A stretch of DNA of 64,000 nucleotides, taken from the NCBI GenBank assembly GCA_944325575.1, contig CALVAR010000006.1:27345-91344 (forward strand), read 5' to 3'. The DNA is from Candidatus Gastranaerophilales bacterium. GTDB lineage: Bacteria; Cyanobacteriota; Vampirovibrionia; Gastranaerophilales; Gastranaerophilaceae. This document shows, in pieces, positions 16,937-27,547 of the stretch. Numbering within the stretch: position 1 is the first letter of the stretch; every line of letters begins with the position of its first letter. The notes beneath the pieces are model-generated. The model saw nothing but the letters and a program-made list of their open reading frames with translations, was not told the origin of the DNA and did not search any database. Position numbers and translations under genes: made by a program.

Positions 16937-18913
16937 ATGGATGAAAGAGTTTATACACTAACCGAAAAAATTGATGAAGATTTAGAGCACAACTCACTTT
17001 CAGAAACCGAAAGACAAGGAATTTCAAATGAACTAAAAAATCTTATTCCAAAAGATTCTGTTGTGCTGGCACAGATAAACCCCGTCTCAGGAGATATAAA
17101 AGGTAATGCGAAAAAGGCCTTAAAATGGATAAAATGGGCACAGAGTATTGATGTAAATGCAGTTATCTTTCCGGAAATGTACCTTATAGGTTATCCTATC
17201 GGCGACTTTATAGACAGATTTCCTCTTATTGTGGAAGAAAATATTGAATGGCTGAATGCACTGGCAAGCAGCGTCAGAGGCAAAACAAAAGTTATTATTG
17301 GTTTTGCAGAGTTTAATAAGGAAAAATACGGCAAAAAATACTACAACTCTGTTGCCGTATTAAGCGACGGGAAAATAGAAAAAGTAATAAGAAAAACTCT
17401 TCTGCCAAATTATGCAGAATTTAATGACTACAGACACTTTGAACCGTCAGAAATTAACAGCGAATCAAGAATTACAAAAATCGGAAATAAAAACGCAGGC
17501 ATAATAGTTTGTGAAGACGGCTGGAACGATAAAGACTTTTTTGACAAAAATTTATATAAACAGGATCCTGTTCAAACGGTTGTGGAAGAACAGCATCCCG
17601 ATTACTTAATAAACTGCTCTTCTTCTATTACAAGAGCAAAAAAAGAACAGTTAAAACACAATATGCTTTCTTTTGCGGCTAAAAAGCACAAAACACCGAT
17701 AATATATGTCAATCAAACCGGCTCGGGCGAATGTATGTCATTCGAAGGCGCCTCAAGAGTATACGACAATACCGGCAAGTTAATTGCAATGGCAAAATCA
17801 TATCAGGAACAGTTTTTTATTGTTTCTCCGACAGAAGGCGGACAAATAAACCCGCTGCCTAAAGGGCTGGAAAAAACACTTAACTCCCAAAAGGCATTTA
17901 CGCTTGATCATGAACCGGACCTTGAAAGAACTTACCTGACAATAGTTCAATCTATTCGTGATTATTTTAAAAAGACAGGTTTCAAACGTGCGGTGTTAGG
18001 CTTGTCAGGAGGACTTGATTCTACTGTCAGTGCGGTATTGCTGGCAGATGCACTGGGTGCGGAGAATGTTTTCGGCATAAGTATGCCGTCTAAAATAACC
18101 AGTACGGAAAGCAAAAATGATGCAAAAGAGCTTGCAAACAATCTAGGTATAAACTTTACGGAAATATCAATAAAAGATATGTATGACTCGACAAGAACAA
18201 AGTTTGATGAAGTATTTGCTGACATTGAACAAAAATGGGACTGCCGTTATAAAGAGAGTTTTACTAATGATAATATACAGGCACGCTCAAGATCTCTCAT
18301 ACTCTGGGGGATTGCAAATGAATTCGGCTCCTGCCTGCCAATTGCCACTTCGGACAAATCAGAGCTTTATATGGGATATGCAACAATAAACGGTGATATG
18401 TCAGGAGGTTTTGCACCTCTTGCGGATGTTTCCAAAACAAAACTTTTTGCACTTGCAAGATGGCTCAACAAAAACAGAAATATAAAAAATGCAATACCGG
18501 AAAGTATTATAGCAAAACGCCCGGGAGCAGAGCTTGCAATAAACCCAAAAACCGGCAAACCGCTTCTTGCTGAAGAAGCCCTTATGCCTTATGAGTTTCT
18601 TGATGAAGTTATATGGCGTGTAGAAAACCTTCAGCAGACAATCGGCGATATGATGAAAGAAGAATTTTTACACGAAAAACATATGAAAGAACAAAAGAAT
18701 CCGATATCAAAAGAGCAAAAACTTGAATGGCTGCAAAAATTTTTCCGCAGAATGTCTACGGCATTATACAAATGGTCAATTATGCCGCCTTCTCCTATTG
18801 TAGATGCTCGATCTATAAACAAAACAGAATATAAACAGCCCATAATATCATCAAAAATTAACTACCAAAAAACATCTTTTGAAGAAAAGTTAAAAGAGTT
18901 AAATAAGATTTAA
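16937..18913 (+). CDS. nadE: Glutamine-dependent NAD+ synthetase
   Basis: This 658-residue enzyme amidates deamido-NAD using glutamine. The N-terminal nitrilase-like glutaminase has the Glu-Lys-Cys triad in VIFPEMYLIGYP, RKTLLPNYAEFNDYRHF and IIVCEDGWN. The C-terminal NAD synthase domain has the PP-loop LGLSGGLDSTVSAVL (about residue 350), QARSRSLILWGIAN and TSDKSELYMGYAT. The ATG at 16937 is preceded by AGGAAAG; an in-frame TTG at 16916 would overlap that site and is less likely. The length is typical of the long, glutaminase-fused class. Confidence 0.95.
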   Translation: MDERVYTLTEKIDEDLEHNSLSETERQGISNELKNLIPKDSVVLAQINPVSGDIKGNAKKALKWIKWAQSIDVNAVIFPEMYLIGYPIGDFIDRFPLIVEENIEWLNALASSVRGKTKVIIGFAEFNKEKYGKKYYNSVAVLSDGKIEKVIRKTLLPNYAEFNDYRHFEPSEINSESRITKIGNKNAGIIVCEDGWNDKDFFDKNLYKQDPVQTVVEEQHPDYLINCSSSITRAKKEQLKHNMLSFAAKKHKTPIIYVNQTGSGECMSFEGASRVYDNTGKLIAMAKSYQEQFFIVSPTEGGQINPLPKGLEKTLNSQKAFTLDHEPDLERTYLTIVQSIRDYFKKTGFKRAVLGLSGGLDSTVSAVLLADALGAENVFGISMPSKITSTESKNDAKELANNLGINFTEISIKDMYDSTRTKFDEVFADIEQKWDCRYKESFTNDNIQARSRSLILWGIANEFGSCLPIATSDKSELYMGYATINGDMSGGFAPLADVSKTKLFALARWLNKNRNIKNAIPESIIAKRPGAELAINPKTGKPLLAEEALMPYEFLDEVIWRVENLQQTIGDMMKEEFLHEKHMKEQKNPISKEQKLEWLQKFFRRMSTALYKWSIMPPSPIVDARSINKTEYKQPIISSKINYQKTSFEEKLKELNKI

Positions 18914-19017
18914 CCCTTGATAAAAATACCTGCCCGTGCACCCTTAAAAGCTAAATAAATAATCCTCGGATTAATATAATATGGCTTTGAGAGCAAACTA
19001 TACCATTAAGGTGCAAA

Positions 19018-19608
19018 ATGACAGAAAAACAAAAAATGTTAAACGGCGAGCTGTATAATCCGTCCGTGGACAAAACACTCTTTGCGGAAAGATTAAAGTG
19101 CAAAAACCTATGTCACAAATACAACAAAATTTATCCGGAAATGATAGGTAACAGACAGGCTATAGCATTAAAAATTCTGGGCAAAACAAAAGGCTTGTTT
19201 TTAATCGAACAGCCGTTTCATTGTGACTACGGGTACAACATAGAAATAGGCGAAAATTTTTATGCCAATCACAGCCTTGTAATACTGGATGCAGGCAGAG
19301 TAACCTTCGGCGACAATGTGTTTATAGGACCGAACTGCGGATTTTATACATCACACCACCCGATAGACGCAGCAGAAAGAAATAAAGGGCTGGAATATGC
19401 TTTTCCCATAGAAGTCGGCAACAATGTCTGGATTGGGGGAAATGTAAGCGTTATGCCCGGAGTAAAAATAGGAGATAACACCGTAATAGGTGCAGGCAGT
19501 GTAGTAACAAAAGATATTCCGTCCAATGTAGTAGCGGCGGGCAACCCCTGTAAAATATTGAGAAAGGTTGTTAACAAAGACAAAAATTATATTTCAGAAA
19601 ATTTTTGA
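19018..19608 (+). CDS. Sugar O-acetyltransferase, maltose/galactoside acetyltransferase type
   Basis: This 196-residue acetyl-CoA-dependent enzyme has the N-terminal maltose acetyltransferase helix region (MTEKQKMLNGELYNPSVDKTL is split at the family boundary), a left-handed beta-helix of hexapeptide repeats, the catalytic His in YTSHHPIDA, and the C-terminal VIGAGSVVTKDIPSNVVAAGNPCKILR. It resembles Maa/LacA/NodL; the sugar substrate cannot be read from the sequence. AAGGTG precedes the ATG. Confidence 0.9.
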   Translation: MTEKQKMLNGELYNPSVDKTLFAERLKCKNLCHKYNKIYPEMIGNRQAIALKILGKTKGLFLIEQPFHCDYGYNIEIGENFYANHSLVILDAGRVTFGDNVFIGPNCGFYTSHHPIDAAERNKGLEYAFPIEVGNNVWIGGNVSVMPGVKIGDNTVIGAGSVVTKDIPSNVVAAGNPCKILRKVVNKDKNYISENF

Positions 19609-19615
19609 TAAAGTT

Positions 19616-19831
19616 TTAATCAAACTTTGTTAATTCGGAAACACTTACATTAAGAGAGCTCGCTATATCAATAACAGTATCAAGAGAAGGTTTAGAGAAT
19701 GCCACTTCTATCTTCCCGACAAAATTCAACGACTTATTGATTTTGTCAGCCAGCATCTGCTGGGTAAAACCAGCCTTTTCTCTGTATTTTTTAATATTAA
19801 TACCAAGATTTTTATAAAACAAATCTTTCAT
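19616..19831 (-). CDS. XRE-family helix-turn-helix regulator
   Basis: The 71-residue protein is a single HTH domain: LGINIKKYREKAGFTQQMLADKINKS, then VGKIEVAFSKPSLDTVIDIASSLNVSVSEL, the layout of Cro/C1-type repressors. It has no other domain. It is divergent from a small gene of unknown function, and the 70-bp space between them holds repeated TACGTA and TGTACA words that could be its operator. Antitoxin-like or stand-alone metabolic regulators share this size. Confidence 0.88.
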   Translation of the reverse strand: MKDLFYKNLGINIKKYREKAGFTQQMLADKINKSLNFVGKIEVAFSKPSLDTVIDIASSLNVSVSELTKFD

Positions 19832-19832
19832 A

Positions 19833-19881
19833 TGTACAATCTATACGTAAATTTTTATTAAATATACGTACTGTCTGTACA
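19833..19881. promoter_or_regulatory. Candidate XRE operator: nested TGTACA and TATACGTA repeats
   Basis: TGTACA occurs at 19833-19838 and 19876-19881, and TATACGTA occurs twice between them, in a divergent intergenic space. The outer words are self-complementary and so also symmetric. The -10 box of the small plus-strand gene (TATAAT, 19890-19895) lies just outside, so binding would block that promoter and the regulator's own. Confidence 0.5.
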
Positions 19882-19901
19882 TAAAGTTGTATAATTATAT
19901 T

Positions 19902-20126
19902 ATGGAAAAGAAAAGAATGTCCGACACAACAAAATGGGAAATATATTACTCAATAAGAGATGACATATCAATGCTGCTTTGTGCAATGGGCGATTTATGC
20001 GACAAATACGGACTTACAAAAGAATACGACTCACTGCATAACGAACTTGCCAAAAAACTGGTAGAACTTGACCACCTTGTTCGTGATGAAATAATTTTTG
20101 TCCAAAGGGATATTAACGAAGCCTAA
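19902..20126 (+). CDS. Small acidic hypothetical protein divergent from the XRE regulator
   Basis: I recognise no family for this 74-residue helical protein (DTTKWEIYYSIRDDISMLL, then a charged helix ending VRDEIIFVQRDINEA). It may be a partner or target of the divergent XRE regulator. The start is uncertain: the TATAAT box at 19890-19895 lies 6 bases before the ATG at 19902 (leaderless start), while the ATG at 19917 has a GGAAAAG upstream. The TTG start further 5' would lie inside the -10 box and is rejected. The 3' end overlaps the next convergent gene by 4 bp. Confidence 0.55.
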   Translation: MEKKRMSDTTKWEIYYSIRDDISMLLCAMGDLCDKYGLTKEYDSLHNELAKKLVELDHLVRDEIIFVQRDINEA

Positions 20127-20926
20127 GAACCCTTAAAATTTGTACTGGCTGCAGGCATCCATATGGATTTTAGATGATTAAGATACCCTTTTCTTCGAAG
20201 TTCACCTATTGCCGCATTTACCTGAGCTTTCAGGGCCGCGCTTTGAGGTTCTTTTCTAAATGCAATAGCATAAGCATCCTGAGAATATCTCTGAGGCAGA
20301 ATCATAAACTCCGGATGATCCATTACAAAACCTGCCAGTATGCTGTCATCAGACGTCATTGCCTCTGCTTTTCTGTCCAGAAATGCATTAAATGCATCCT
20401 CGTATGTTTTGTATCCCTGCAGCATAACCTCAGGCGCAAAATATCTGATATTCTTTTCTCCAGTTGTACCTAGCACTATAATAACTCTGCGGCCGTTTAA
20501 GTCACCTACCGTCTTAATTGCAGTGCCTTTTCTTATCATAACTGCCTGACCTACATAATAATAAGGAAGCGAAAAATCAACAACCTCTGCACGATTAGGA
20601 TTTATAGACATGGTAGCAATAATCATATCAACTTCGCCGGAATTTAACTTTGAAATACGATTCGAAGCATTTACTTCTACAAACCGTACAAGTTTTTCAT
20701 TACCGAGAATACGTTTTGCTATCAAATGAGCAATATCTATGTCATAGCCCTGCAGTTTGCCGTCTTGCACAAATCCAAAGGGCTTAGAATCGTATTTTAC
20801 ACCAACAACAATCTCCCCTCTTTTTTTTATTTCGGAAAGAGTATCGCTTTTTTCCTCTTTCTTAGTGCAGCCGGTTAAAATAAAAACCGATGAAACTATT
20901 AAACATATTAAAAATTTTTTCAACAT
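20123..20926 (-). CDS. ABC transporter substrate-binding lipoprotein, family 3 (amino-acid type)
   Basis: The 267-residue product has a lipoprotein signal peptide ending ILTGC (Cys20) and a type 3 periplasmic binding fold: IKKRGEIVVGVKYDSKPFGF, GYDIDIAHLIAKRI, VDMIIATMSINPNRAEVVDFSLPYY, and the C-terminal AALKAQVNAAIGELRRKGYL. It probably captures an amino acid outside the cytoplasmic membrane. No permease or ATPase gene lies next to it, so its transporter partner is encoded elsewhere. Confidence 0.88.
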   Translation of the reverse strand: MLKKFLICLIVSSVFILTGCTKKEEKSDTLSEIKKRGEIVVGVKYDSKPFGFVQDGKLQGYDIDIAHLIAKRILGNEKLVRFVEVNASNRISKLNSGEVDMIIATMSINPNRAEVVDFSLPYYYVGQAVMIRKGTAIKTVGDLNGRRVIIVLGTTGEKNIRYFAPEVMLQGYKTYEDAFNAFLDRKAEAMTSDDSILAGFVMDHPEFMILPQRYSQDAYAIAFRKEPQSAALKAQVNAAIGELRRKGYLNHLKSIWMPAASTNFKGS

Positions 20927-20944
20927 AATTTAATTTATCCTTTA

Positions 20945-21481
20945 CTAAAGAAACATCCATCTTGCAACGGCAACCGCAGCTATTATTCCGATTATATCAG
21001 CCAGAATACCCGCACACAATGCATGGCGAAACTTTTTTATGCCGACAGAGCCGAAATAGACAGCAAGAACATAAAATGTCGTTTCCGAACTTCCCACCAT
21101 TATAGCTGCAAGCTTTGTTGCATATGCATCAGGTCCGTAATTGTTTGCAATTTCCGAAAATAAACCTAAAACAGCACTGCCCGAAAGTGATCTTATAACC
21201 ATAACAGGCAAAACATCAACAGGAATTTTTAAATATGCCAAAACACCGGAAAAAGCCGATGCCGCAATGTCAATTGCACCTGATGCTCTCAGCATTGAAA
21301 CAGCTACCATTATTGCAATAAGATACGGCAGAATATTTACAGATACTTTTAATCCGTCTTTTGCACCGTCAACAAATACCTCATATACAGGGATTTTCTT
21401 TATCAGCCCCCATAACAGTATAAAAAGAACCATTGCAGGTATAAGCCACACAGATATATTATAGACAACTGTTTTAAACAT
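20945..21481 (-). CDS. SpmB-like membrane protein (nucleoside-recognition/Gate domain)
   Basis: The 178-residue membrane protein matches spore maturation protein B: VEVFVDGAKDGLKVSVNILPYLIAIMV is represented by YEVFVDGAKDGLKV, followed by the SLSGSAVLGLF block and VGSSETTFYVLAVYFGSVG, a Gate-domain signature. It overlaps the SpmA-like gene by 8 bp. Such pairs occur in many non-sporulating bacteria, where the substrate is unknown, so the name should not be read as evidence of spores. Confidence 0.82.
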   Translation of the reverse strand: MFKTVVYNISVWLIPAMVLFILLWGLIKKIPVYEVFVDGAKDGLKVSVNILPYLIAIMVAVSMLRASGAIDIAASAFSGVLAYLKIPVDVLPVMVIRSLSGSAVLGLFSEIANNYGPDAYATKLAAIMVGSSETTFYVLAVYFGSVGIKKFRHALCAGILADIIGIIAAVAVARWMFL

Positions 21482-22109
21482 CAGTATGTTCTCCTGTCTC
21501 TACTGCAGGCAATTTGCGGGCATGTGCTTTTTGCGGCTTCCAGAATTTTTCAAGTATTTTTACAATAATTATTGCAGATACAAAAGTTATTGTTGTCACA
21601 ATCAAAGTAGGCAATATTATAACAGCCGGATTCTTTTCACCGCACGCAGCAAGCACGGCTATAACAGTAGCCGGCACTATCTGCCAGCCGGCTGTATTCA
21701 TAGCAAGAAGTGTACACATGTCGTTTGAGGCAGAGCTTTTATCTTTATTTAAGTCCTGAAGTCTTTTCATCGCCTCAATACCGATAGGAGTTGCCGCATT
21801 AGAAAGCCCGAATGCATTTGCCGTAAAGTTCATTGCAATATCACCGATTGCTGGATTATTCTTCGGCACATCCGGAAAAAGTTTTTTTGCAGCAGGTTCG
21901 AGCAGCCTTGAGACAGAAGAAACAAGCCCTGACTTTTCCGCTATTTTCATAATACCGAGCCAGAATGCCATAATTCCTGCAAGATACAGTGCAACCTCAA
22001 CAGCTTTTTGGGCGCCGGTCATAACAGCATTGGACACAGCCTCTATCCTGCCCGTAAAAGCCGCAGCAACAACAGAAATTAATATAATTAAAAACCATAT
22101 ATAATTCAT
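21474..22109 (-). CDS. SpmA-like membrane protein (nucleoside-recognition/Gate domain)
   Basis: The 211-residue membrane protein matches spore maturation protein A: YIWFLIILISVVAA at the N terminus, VMTGAQKAVEVALYLAGIMAFW, the PAIGDIAMNFTANAFGLSNAATPIGIEAMK region (Gate motif) and LAMNTAGWQIVPATVIAV. It is translated just before the SpmB-like partner, with overlapping reading frames, and the pair probably forms one membrane complex. Confidence 0.82.
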   Translation of the reverse strand: MNYIWFLIILISVVAAAFTGRIEAVSNAVMTGAQKAVEVALYLAGIMAFWLGIMKIAEKSGLVSSVSRLLEPAAKKLFPDVPKNNPAIGDIAMNFTANAFGLSNAATPIGIEAMKRLQDLNKDKSSASNDMCTLLAMNTAGWQIVPATVIAVLAACGEKNPAVIILPTLIVTTITFVSAIIIVKILEKFWKPQKAHARKLPAVETGEHTDV

Positions 22110-22158
22110 GATTTTATTGTGTCAAAATCATACAAAAATGGCAAATATGTGTATTTAT

Positions 22159-24282
22159 TTACAGATTTATTTCTGTTGCGGTCAAAGGAGCACCTATTAC
22201 ACGCTCAAGGTTTGCTGCTGCAATATGATACTGCATCAAAGTATTATAAAACTGGAGTTTAGCATTTTGATATGTAATTTGAGCATCTTTGATTTCAATA
22301 GCATCGCCAAGACCTGCTTTGTATCTTCCTGCAGCAAGGTCATATCTTTCTTTTGCAACATTCATAGATGCTCTCGCAACAGGTATAGACTCCTGAGCAT
22401 TCTTTAATTGAATATAAGCCTGTTTTACGTCTAGGTATAATTTTTGGCGCTGTGTTTCATAGTCAGCCTGATCTTTTTTATAAGTAAGTGTTGCTTCATC
22501 CACACGCTGTTTTAATAAGAGCAGGTTCAAGTTGGAATATGAAATCTGTGCACCGAGTTGGTATCCGTAATCCTTATTCGGCTCGCCGCCGCCTCTTGAA
22601 TATTGTCCAAACCCTGTAATATCAGGTAAAAATGCCACCTTAGCAGATTTTACAAGAAGTTTTGAACCTTCCATTTTCTTTTTAGCTGCCTGCAACGTTG
22701 GATTTTGGTCACAAGCTATTTTTAAAGATTCATTAAATGTAATATCATATCGTCTTTTGTCCAGTCTGTCCTGAATCTCAAATTTTTCAAATTCAGGAAC
22801 ACCCATAGCATTTGTCAATTGCGCAAAGCCTGTTTCTACAGAATTTTTTGCCTGAACAAGTGTTAATTTAGTGTTATCTAAATTCAATTCTGCGGTAGAA
22901 ACATCTATTTTAGCTTTACTACCGATAGCATAATATGCTTTTGCCTGTTCAAGGTGGATTTGATATTGAAGTACTGAATCTTCGTAAACCTGAACCTGCT
23001 GCTGCAAAAACAGCTGATTATAATATGCACTTTTAACCTGATATACAACATCATTTATGCTTGATTGCAAGGTTTCACGAGAAGCTTCGTACGTCTTTTT
23101 TGCAATACCGGCTTGAGAACTTGTTTTTCCAAAGTCATAGATCAAAAGGTTAACGCCTAAGCTCGGGGTATTCCACTGATTATATTTTTGCATCGGGAAT
23201 CTGAAGTTTGTAACCAGCATATCATTTCTGGAGTAGCTTGCTGATGCGTTCAAAGTCGGGAAATAATTTGCCCAGGCCTGTGCTATCTGGTTTTTATAGA
23301 TATCTTTGCTAATCAACTGTGATAAAATTGACGGATTATTTTCAAGTGCAATTTTTACACAATCATCAACAGAAATGATACGTGTTGTAGAAACCGATCC
23401 TTCTACTGCTGCAGTAGAAGAAAATACATCCGCTTCAGGCACATTTTCCGTTTTTTCAGCAGGCTGTTTGAGGATTATCTCTCTTTCCTTTGGTTCTGCT
23501 GTATCTGCACCTTTTTTTGATTTTTTCTTTTTAAGTTTCTTTTTCTCAGAGACCTGTTTTTCTTTAGCATTATCTTTGACTTTTTTATTTTTTTTATCTG
23601 ATTTGATAATGATTTTTACGGATGGTTTGGTCTCATGAGTTTTTGCCGTAACCACTGCATCATCGTACTTTTCTTTTTTTGCTTTTTTCTTTTTTTCTGC
23701 TTTTTGTTTTTTATCAGCTTTTTTTGTCTTTTTATCAGTAGCTTCTATTTTAACTTTTGCAGCTGTTTTTTCCGATGTTTTTGCCTTTGGCGTCTCTTTT
23801 TTATTTTCAATATTTTTTTGTTCTTTAGCTGTCTCTTGAACAGCATTTTTTACGTTCTTTGCCGGTTCTTTTGCCGTTCCTTTTTGTGTATTTGCGGTAT
23901 CTTTAACTTCTTTAACTTTAGATTCTTTTGCTTGTGCAAGCTTTACGCTCTTTTTTTCAACCTTTTTACTTTTAACAATTTTTTGCGTATTTTGTTTTTT
24001 AGCGACATCAGCTGATTTTTGTTTACTCTGTGTCTGCTTATTTGTTTTCTGTTTATTGGTGTCCTGTTTTTTTACTATTTTATTCAAAATTCCTGAGGAA
24101 GAAGATGTTTTAGTAACATCTGTGTTCTTTTTATTATCAGAAGCAGATGTATTTTTAGTTTCTACTGACTGAGTTTTCTTTTTTAAAATATTAAGATTCA
24201 TCGACAGAGCATATTCACAGTTAAATGACAAAAGCCCCGTAATTACCAATGATATTATTAATGTCCTTATTATCTTATTCAT
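22159..24282 (-). CDS. TolC-family outer membrane efflux protein with long Lys-rich insert
   Basis: The 707-residue product has a signal peptide (about residues 1-27), a low-complexity Lys-rich segment (about 33-275, with runs such as EKKKKAKKEK and KLKKKKSKK), and a typical outer membrane efflux protein domain from about residue 302 (ISVDDCVKIALENNPS) to the end, with the two TolC repeats of long helices. TolC proteins normally lack such an insert, which would sit in the periplasm before the barrel. It is the last gene of an MFP-RND-TolC operon and completes a tripartite pump. Confidence 0.88.
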   Translation of the reverse strand: MNKIIRTLIISLVITGLLSFNCEYALSMNLNILKKKTQSVETKNTSASDNKKNTDVTKTSSSSGILNKIVKKQDTNKQKTNKQTQSKQKSADVAKKQNTQKIVKSKKVEKKSVKLAQAKESKVKEVKDTANTQKGTAKEPAKNVKNAVQETAKEQKNIENKKETPKAKTSEKTAAKVKIEATDKKTKKADKKQKAEKKKKAKKEKYDDAVVTAKTHETKPSVKIIIKSDKKNKKVKDNAKEKQVSEKKKLKKKKSKKGADTAEPKEREIILKQPAEKTENVPEADVFSSTAAVEGSVSTTRIISVDDCVKIALENNPSILSQLISKDIYKNQIAQAWANYFPTLNASASYSRNDMLVTNFRFPMQKYNQWNTPSLGVNLLIYDFGKTSSQAGIAKKTYEASRETLQSSINDVVYQVKSAYYNQLFLQQQVQVYEDSVLQYQIHLEQAKAYYAIGSKAKIDVSTAELNLDNTKLTLVQAKNSVETGFAQLTNAMGVPEFEKFEIQDRLDKRRYDITFNESLKIACDQNPTLQAAKKKMEGSKLLVKSAKVAFLPDITGFGQYSRGGGEPNKDYGYQLGAQISYSNLNLLLLKQRVDEATLTYKKDQADYETQRQKLYLDVKQAYIQLKNAQESIPVARASMNVAKERYDLAAGRYKAGLGDAIEIKDAQITYQNAKLQFYNTLMQYHIAAANLERVIGAPLTATEINL

Positions 24283-24331
24283 ATCTTCCTCAATTTTATG
24301 AACTTACAACATTATTGTGTCAGTTTGCTCA

Positions 24332-27300
24332 TTATTCAATATTTTTCTGATCCTTTTTCTTCATAACTTTATCAACAAGGTGTTGAATTATTACATAGAA
24401 AGCAGGAGTCATAACAGTACCTATGGTACCTGCCGCCAGCATACCGCCAAAAACTGTAGAACCGACAGAAATTCTGGAAGATGCACCGGCACCATGGGCA
24501 AGAATCAAAGGAAGCATACCTATAACAAATGCAACAACCGTCATCATAATTGCCCTGAATCTTATCCTTGAAGCCTCAACAGCTGCATCTTCGATAGACA
24601 TACCGTTTTCTTCATGCAGAACTTTAGCAAATTCTACAATAAGAATTGCCTGTTTTGCTGCCAGACCAATAAGCATAATCATACCGACCTGTGAGTACAA
24701 GTCAAACGCCTGTCCCATTATCAACTGGAATAATAATGCACCTGCCGCAGCAAGAGGACAAATTAACAGTACCGCAAACGGTATAGACCAGCTTTCATAC
24801 AATGCAACGAGGAATAAATATACAAAGGTCAATGCCAGTGCAATAATAGTCGTTGTTTGTCCGCCTGATTCAATTTCTTGTTTAGAAGTACCTGACCATT
24901 CGTAGCCCATATCCTTCGGCAGAGTTTTTGTTGCAACTTCTTCCATTGCTTTCATTGCTTCGCCTGAACTTCTGCCTGAAGCCGGCTGTCCGGAGAACTG
25001 TACGCTTGTATACTGGTTGTATCTTGTAATAGAACCGGCACCTACAGTTTGTCTCAAAGAAACAACAGTTGTAATCGGAACCATTATACCTGCGCTGTTT
25101 TTAACATATATACCGGACAAATCATTTGCATGTCTTCTGAAACGTTGTTCTGCCTGCAGCTGAACCCTGAATACACGACCCAATTTATTAAAGTCATTTA
25201 CATAATAGGTTCCCAGAGTAGAAGACAATGTGCTGTATAGTTCTTGTAAATCAATACCCTGTGCCAGAGCCTTGTGGTAGTCTATATCCACAATATACTG
25301 GAGCATATTTGCCTGATACTGTGTATAAACGTTGGATAATCTCTTATCCTGATTTGCTGCAATCATAAGCATATTTGCATATTGCTGCATTTGCTGAGGA
25401 GTGTATTCAGCTTTTGAAAGCATCTGAAACTCAAAACCACCAAGCATACTCATACCTGAAATTGCAGGAGGGGAGAACACACCTATTTGTGCCTCTTTTA
25501 TTTGTGCAAACTCGCCTCTTATTCTTCCTAGTATTGCATTAGCAGACAGGTCAGTTTCTTTACCCTGCATTTTTCTTATAATTTTCTGGAATATATTGAA
25601 CTCACGTTTGCTCCATTCATCCAGTCTGATTACCAAAAACGCTTCGTTTGAAGGTCCCATCCCTACAAACACGATTCTGCCTTCAACACCTTCTGTTTTT
25701 TGAAGGATTTTATCCATCATTTCTGTTACTTCTGTTGTTCTGGCCAGTGATGCACCGGCAGGCAAGCTTATTTGTGCCATTAATACAGCCTGATCCTCGT
25801 CAGGAATAAAGCCCGTAGGAATTATTTTGAACAGAACAAGCATCAAAATAATAATTCCGCCAAATACAGCAAGTGTAAGCTTTTGATTATGAACAAATTT
25901 TTCTACATAATGGATATAAATATCAGTCAGCTTTTGGAAATAAACGTTAAATTCCATAAATATCCATTTTATAGCTGCTGAAATTTTATTAGACGGTTTT
26001 CTGTTTGGATCCTCATGTCTTAATATAATTGAACATAATGCCGGAGAAAGTGTTAACGCACAAACAGCGGATAACGCAATTGAAACAGCAATACAAACAG
26101 CAAACTGTTTGTACATTAAACCCGATAATCCGGGCATAAAACTTACAGGAACAAATACAGCCATCAACACTAATGCCATGGATACCAGCGCACCGCCAAT
26201 TTCCTGCATGGTTATCTGTGTAGCCTCAACAGGAGATTTACCTGCTTCCAAGTGCCTTTTTACGTTTTCTATTACAACAATCGCATCGTCGACTACCGTT
26301 GCAACAGCGAGAACCATCGCAAACAGTGTCAGCAGGTTAATCGACATATCAAACAACGGTAACGCTGCAAACGTACCAATCAAAGATACAGGGATTGCAA
26401 TCAAAGGAACAAGAGTTGCTCTCGGGTCTCCGAGAAAGATAAAGATTATTGCAACTACAATTATTGATGTTTCAATAATTGTTTTTACAACTTCTGACAT
26501 AGATTCTCTGATAAACAAAGTGTCATCATGAACCATAGCAAGTTCCATACCGTCAGGCAATGTTTTTGAAACTTCCGCCATTTTTTTCTCAACAGCATTA
26601 ACAATTTCTATAGCATTGGCACCCGGTATCTGGATAATCTGCATCAAGGCAGCAGGTTTGCCGTCAACTTTACCGTTTCTGGAGTATGTTTCAGAGCCTA
26701 ATTCAACTCTTGCAATATCTTTTATTCTTATACTGGAGCCGTCCTGATTAGAGCGAATGATGATATCTTCAAATTCCGAAGGTTCCAGTAATCTGCCCTT
26801 GGTTCTCAATGTAATCTGGAATCTTTGCTTATCAGGACCCGGTTCTTGACCCAATGCACCTGCAGAAACCTGAACGTTCTGCGTCGTAATCGCTTTTTGG
26901 ACTTCAGCAACAGATACGTTCAAATTGGCCATTTTTTCTGTATCAAGCCATATTCTCATTGAATAATTGCCGGCACCGTATACACCAACTTCACCGACAC
27001 CTGGTAAACGTGCAATTTCATCTTTAATATAAATAGACGCATAGTTAGTAACATCAAGCTGTGAGTATCTTCCGTCAGTAGATGCCAGATTCAAAATAGC
27101 AACACCCGCACCGGAAACCTGTTGTTTTGCAGTTACTCCCAAACGCCTAACATCTTCAGGCAATTTAGGCTCAATTTGTTGGATTCTGTTTTGTACGTTT
27201 ACAAGGTCAATGTTTCTGTCAGAGCCTACTTTAAAATAGATTTGAAGCCTGTATGATTCGTCCGAACTTGTTGAAATCATATAAAGCATATCTTCAACGC

Positions 27301-27544
27301 CGTTTATTTGAGACTCTAAAAGTGAAGCTACAGAAGACTCAACAACATCAGCACTTGCGCCGGGATATGAAGCACTAACTGTGATTTGCGGCGGTGTAAT
27401 ATCAGGATATTTTTCCAATTTTAATCCTGTCATTGCAATAAAGCCGACAAGCGTAATAAATATAGAAATAACTATTGCAAATCTCGGCTTTTTAATAAAG
27501 AAATATAAATCTTTGTTATTTTGTTTATCTTGATTGTTTTCCAT
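24332..27544 (-). CDS. RND efflux transporter, HAE1/AcrB type
   Basis: This 1070-residue inner-membrane pump belongs to the hydrophobe/amphiphile efflux class. It begins with [24 protein letters not shown], has periplasmic porter domains, the proton-relay aspartates in [18 protein letters not shown] (TM4), the GFIPDEDQ block and the C-terminal [18 protein letters not shown]. Twelve membrane segments fit the length. It starts 3 bp after the adaptor gene's stop and is followed by the TolC gene, so the three act together on drugs, bile salts or similar compounds. Confidence 0.95.
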   Translation of the reverse strand: MENNQDKQNNKDLYFFIKKPRFAIVISIFITLVGFIAMTGLKLEKYPDITPPQITVSASYPGASADVVESSVASLLESQINGVEDMLYMISTSSDESYRLQIYFKVGSDRNIDLVNVQNRIQQIEPKLPEDVRRLGVTAKQQVSGAGVAILNLASTDGRYSQLDVTNYASIYIKDEIARLPGVGEVGVYGAGNYSMRIWLDTEKMANLNVSVAEVQKAITTQNVQVSAGALGQEPGPDKQRFQITLRTKGRLLEPSEFEDIIIRSNQDGSSIRIKDIARVELGSETYSRNGKVDGKPAALMQIIQIPGANAIEIVNAVEKKMAEVSKTLPDGMELAMVHDDTLFIRESMSEVVKTIIETSIIVVAIIFIFLGDPRATLVPLIAIPVSLIGTFAALPLFDMSINLLTLFAMVLAVATVVDDAIVVIENVKRHLEAGKSPVEATQITMQEIGGALVSMALVLMAVFVPVSFMPGLSGLMYKQFAVCIAVSIALSAVCALTLSPALCSIILRHEDPNRKPSNKISAAIKWIFMEFNVYFQKLTDIYIHYVEKFVHNQKLTLAVFGGIIILMLVLFKIIPTGFIPDEDQAVLMAQISLPAGASLARTTEVTEMMDKILQKTEGVEGRIVFVGMGPSNEAFLVIRLDEWSKREFNIFQKIIRKMQGKETDLSANAILGRIRGEFAQIKEAQIGVFSPPAISGMSMLGGFEFQMLSKAEYTPQQMQQYANMLMIAANQDKRLSNVYTQYQANMLQYIVDIDYHKALAQGIDLQELYSTLSSTLGTYYVNDFNKLGRVFRVQLQAEQRFRRHANDLSGIYVKNSAGIMVPITTVVSLRQTVGAGSITRYNQYTSVQFSGQPASGRSSGEAMKAMEEVATKTLPKDMGYEWSGTSKQEIESGGQTTTIIALALTFVYLFLVALYESWSIPFAVLLICPLAAAGALLFQLIMGQAFDLYSQVGMIMLIGLAAKQAILIVEFAKVLHEENGMSIEDAAVEASRIRFRAIMMTVVAFVIGMLPLILAHGAGASSRISVGSTVFGGMLAAGTIGTVMTPAFYVIIQHLVDKVMKKKDQKNIE

Positions 27545-27547
27545 TTA

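Noticed and set aside
20945..22109. Evidence of sporulation from SpmA/SpmB-like genes
   Set aside because: These families occur widely in non-spore-formers and no other sporulation gene is present.
23635..24015. Plus-strand Phe-rich ORF opposite the TolC gene
   Set aside because: It is the antisense of the Lys-rich repeat (AAA/AAG read as TTT/CTT) and has no start signals.
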